A stretch of 6,911 nt of DNA from an uncultured Eubacteriales bacterium (lineage in GTDB: Bacteria > Bacillota > Clostridia > Oscillospirales > Acutalibacteraceae). The position numbers and the translations under genes were made by a program. Position 1 is the stretch's first letter, and every line of letters begins with the position of its first letter. Shown piece by piece: positions 5,747 through 6,911 of the stretch. The stretch covers positions 1-6,911 of the forward strand of contig ONVG01000157.1 in assembly GCA_900321195.1 (NCBI GenBank). The letters run 5' to 3'. The notes under the pieces were generated by a model, which searched no databases, was not told where the DNA came from, and saw only the letters and a list, made by a program, of their open reading frames with translations.

Positions 5747-6607
5747 ATGCGTGAAGCACAATGGAAGGACTACGAGCTTATAGACTGCTCAAACGGAGAA
5801 CGCCTTGAGCGTTGGGGAGATATCGTGCTTATACGCCCCGACCCTCAGATAATATGGAAAACACCAAAGAAAGACCCGCTGTGGAAGCAGGCTCATGCGC
5901 GATATCACCGCTCATCAAGCGGCGGCGGAGCATGGCAGTTCTACAAGAACATGCCAAAGCAGTGGAATATAAAGTATAAAGACCTTACCTTCGGGATAAA
6001 GCCGATGGGATTCAAGCATACGGGCGTTTTTCCGGAGCAGGCTGTAAACTGGGACTTTGCAGCCGAAAAGATAATGAATGCAAAAAGACCTGTAAAGGTG
6101 CTGAATATGTTTGCATATACGGGCGCGGCGACACTTGCGTGTCTTAATGCAGGCGCATCCGTATGTCATGTTGACGCATCAAAGGGTATGGTACAGTGGG
6201 CAAAGGAAAATGCAGAGCTTAGCGGCCTTGCTGATAAGCCTGTGCGCTGGCTGGTAGATGATTGTGTAAAATTCGTACAGCGTGAGCAGAGGAGAGGAAA
6301 TAAGTATGACGGGATAATAATGGATCCGCCGTCATACGGCAGAGGTCCGGGCGGTGAGGTATGGAAGCTTGAGGAACAGCTTTTCTCACTTGTGGAGCTT
6401 TGTTCGGGCATACTTTCGGATGAGCCTGTTTTCTTCATACTCAATTCATACACGACAGGACTTTCACCGTCCGTAATGGAATATCTTCTGGGGGTAATGC
6501 TTAAAAGCAAATTCGGAGGAAGTGTTTCAAGCTCGGAGATAGGGCTGCATGTTACGGCATCGGGGCTTACACTTCCCTGCGGAAGTACTGCGATATGGCA
6601 GTCGTGA
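5747..6607 (+). CDS. Class I SAM-dependent methyltransferase, RlmI/RlmK-like (COG1092 type)
   Basis: A 286-residue soluble methyltransferase. The Rossmann core begins with VLNMFAYTGAATLACLNAGA (118-137), the SAM-binding motif I typical of the RlmI/RlmK/RlmL group. Acidic Asp143 in HVDASKGM should bind the SAM ribose, VDDCVKFV corresponds to the adenine-binding turn, and DPPSYGRGPGGEVW (193-206) is motif IV. LNSYTTGLSP is another recognisable family segment. The N-terminal 100 residues are a short substrate-side extension, including a glycine-rich turn and KPMGFKHTGVFPEQ; there is no PUA domain as in RlmI, so the target may differ. Family knowledge makes 23S rRNA the leading guess, but this short form is not firmly characterised and the modified base cannot be named. 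ATG at 5747 has GGAGGGG at 5735-5741. The gene is probably reached by read-through from ilvD. Confidence 0.85.
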   Translation: MREAQWKDYELIDCSNGERLERWGDIVLIRPDPQIIWKTPKKDPLWKQAHARYHRSSSGGGAWQFYKNMPKQWNIKYKDLTFGIKPMGFKHTGVFPEQAVNWDFAAEKIMNAKRPVKVLNMFAYTGAATLACLNAGASVCHVDASKGMVQWAKENAELSGLADKPVRWLVDDCVKFVQREQRRGNKYDGIIMDPPSYGRGPGGEVWKLEEQLFSLVELCSGILSDEPVFFILNSYTTGLSPSVMEYLLGVMLKSKFGGSVSSSEIGLHVTASGLTLPCGSTAIWQS

Positions 6608-6620
6608 TGTAATAATTCGT

Positions 6621-6652
6621 AAGTTCTTTTTTCTATCAAGCTTTTCCGCACC
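6621..6652 (+). repeat. Left copy of a 32-bp direct repeat
   Basis: This T-rich block ending in CCGCACC begins 14 nt after the methyltransferase stop codon. It matches 6839-6870 at 28 of 32 positions without gaps. It marks the left edge of the GC-rich intergenic segment. Confidence 0.85.
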
Positions 6653-6776
6653 GGCAGCTTGCCGGCGGCGGAGTGCCTCCGCTGTCGATTACGTTTTCGC
6701 GCGGTAAAGCGCGCTTACTTTATATTAACTTGTACTGCTATGCACGCACATCCGGTGCGGCGGCGCACGGCGCCGG
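6651..6776. other. GC-rich run of hairpins, possible mobile repeat or structured RNA
   Basis: Between the two 32-bp copies, GC content rises to roughly 60-70 percent in places (counted by eye), with an AT-rich gap near 6715-6735. Perfect or near-perfect stems follow one another: 6651-6656 with 6660-6665; 6666-6673 with 6677-6684; 6698-6702 with 6709-6713; and 6752-6758 with 6770-6776. A longer-range 9-bp pairing also exists (CCGCACCGG 6646-6654 with 6752-6760), which would compete with the local stems. Stretches such as TATATTAA (6721-6728 and again at 6823-6830) recur. No gene is credible here. It could be a dispersed intergenic element or a non-coding RNA; the strand is undetermined. Confidence 0.55.
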
Positions 6777-6838
6777 TTTCCTACGTCCGCCGACACGCCC
6801 CTTACGGTGCGCTTTACGGCTATTATATTAAAATTTAC

Positions 6839-6870
6839 AAGTTATTTTTTCTATTAAACTTTGCCGCACC
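6839..6870 (+). repeat. Right copy of the 32-bp direct repeat
   Basis: It matches 6621-6652 at 28 of 32 positions, 218 bp away. Similarity resumes weakly after it: both copies are followed by an AGCTTGC-type segment and then a GCCGCG-like stretch, with an extra insert of about 11 nt here. The duplicated unit is therefore probably longer than 32 bp and may continue beyond the right edge of the window. Confidence 0.85.
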
Positions 6871-6911
6871 TAATACCTGATGCAAAGCTTGCGCCGCGTG
6901 AATAAAGTTAC

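Noticed and set aside
6659..6880. 73-codon open frame from TTG, rich in Arg, Cys and Tyr
   Set aside because: It has no ribosome site, lies wholly within the GC-rich repeat region, and its composition follows the hairpin DNA rather than any protein family. It is probably a repeat-derived artefact.

Overview
The window looks like chromosome of a Gram-positive anaerobe of the Clostridia, most likely a Ruminococcus-type member of the Oscillospiraceae. The reasons are strong GGAGG ribosome sites, AT-rich intergenic DNA around moderate-GC genes, a lipobox lipoprotein with Ser/Glu/Lys-rich repeats, a Firmicutes-style sirtuin, and a dihydroxy-acid dehydratase that appears to lack the extra cysteine of oxygen-stable enzymes. 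The genus is inferred from style, not from a database match.

Layout. On the minus strand at the left are the first 19 codons of a gene for a secreted or membrane protein (1-57). Upstream of it, probably in the same transcript, is a metallo-beta-lactamase-fold protein whose metal-binding motif is badly altered (107-901). A divergent promoter region (902-1182) separates these from four plus-strand genes: a 600-residue lipoprotein foldase with a PpiC/parvulin domain and an eight-unit C-terminal repeat (1183-2985); a sirtuin deacylase (3061-3771); ilvD, dihydroxy-acid dehydratase of branched-chain amino acid synthesis (3998-5668); and an RlmI/RlmK-like SAM-dependent methyltransferase (5747-6607). 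Hairpins follow the lipoprotein, sirtuin and ilvD genes. The one after the sirtuin is a textbook terminator. The other two lie only 33-38 nt before the next start codon, with no visible promoter between, so partial read-through is likely.

The last 304 bp (6608-6911) hold no credible gene. They contain a GC-rich run of hairpins bracketed by two copies of a 32-bp direct repeat (28 of 32 identical). This looks like a dispersed intergenic repeat, a small non-autonomous element or a structured RNA, and it is the least explained part of the window.

The genes do not form an obvious single pathway. They read as housekeeping functions (protein export and folding, deacylation, amino acid synthesis, RNA modification) with a few unusual details: the degenerate metal site, the repeat tail and the terminal repeat element. 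No defence system, CRISPR array, tRNA, rRNA or transposase gene was seen.
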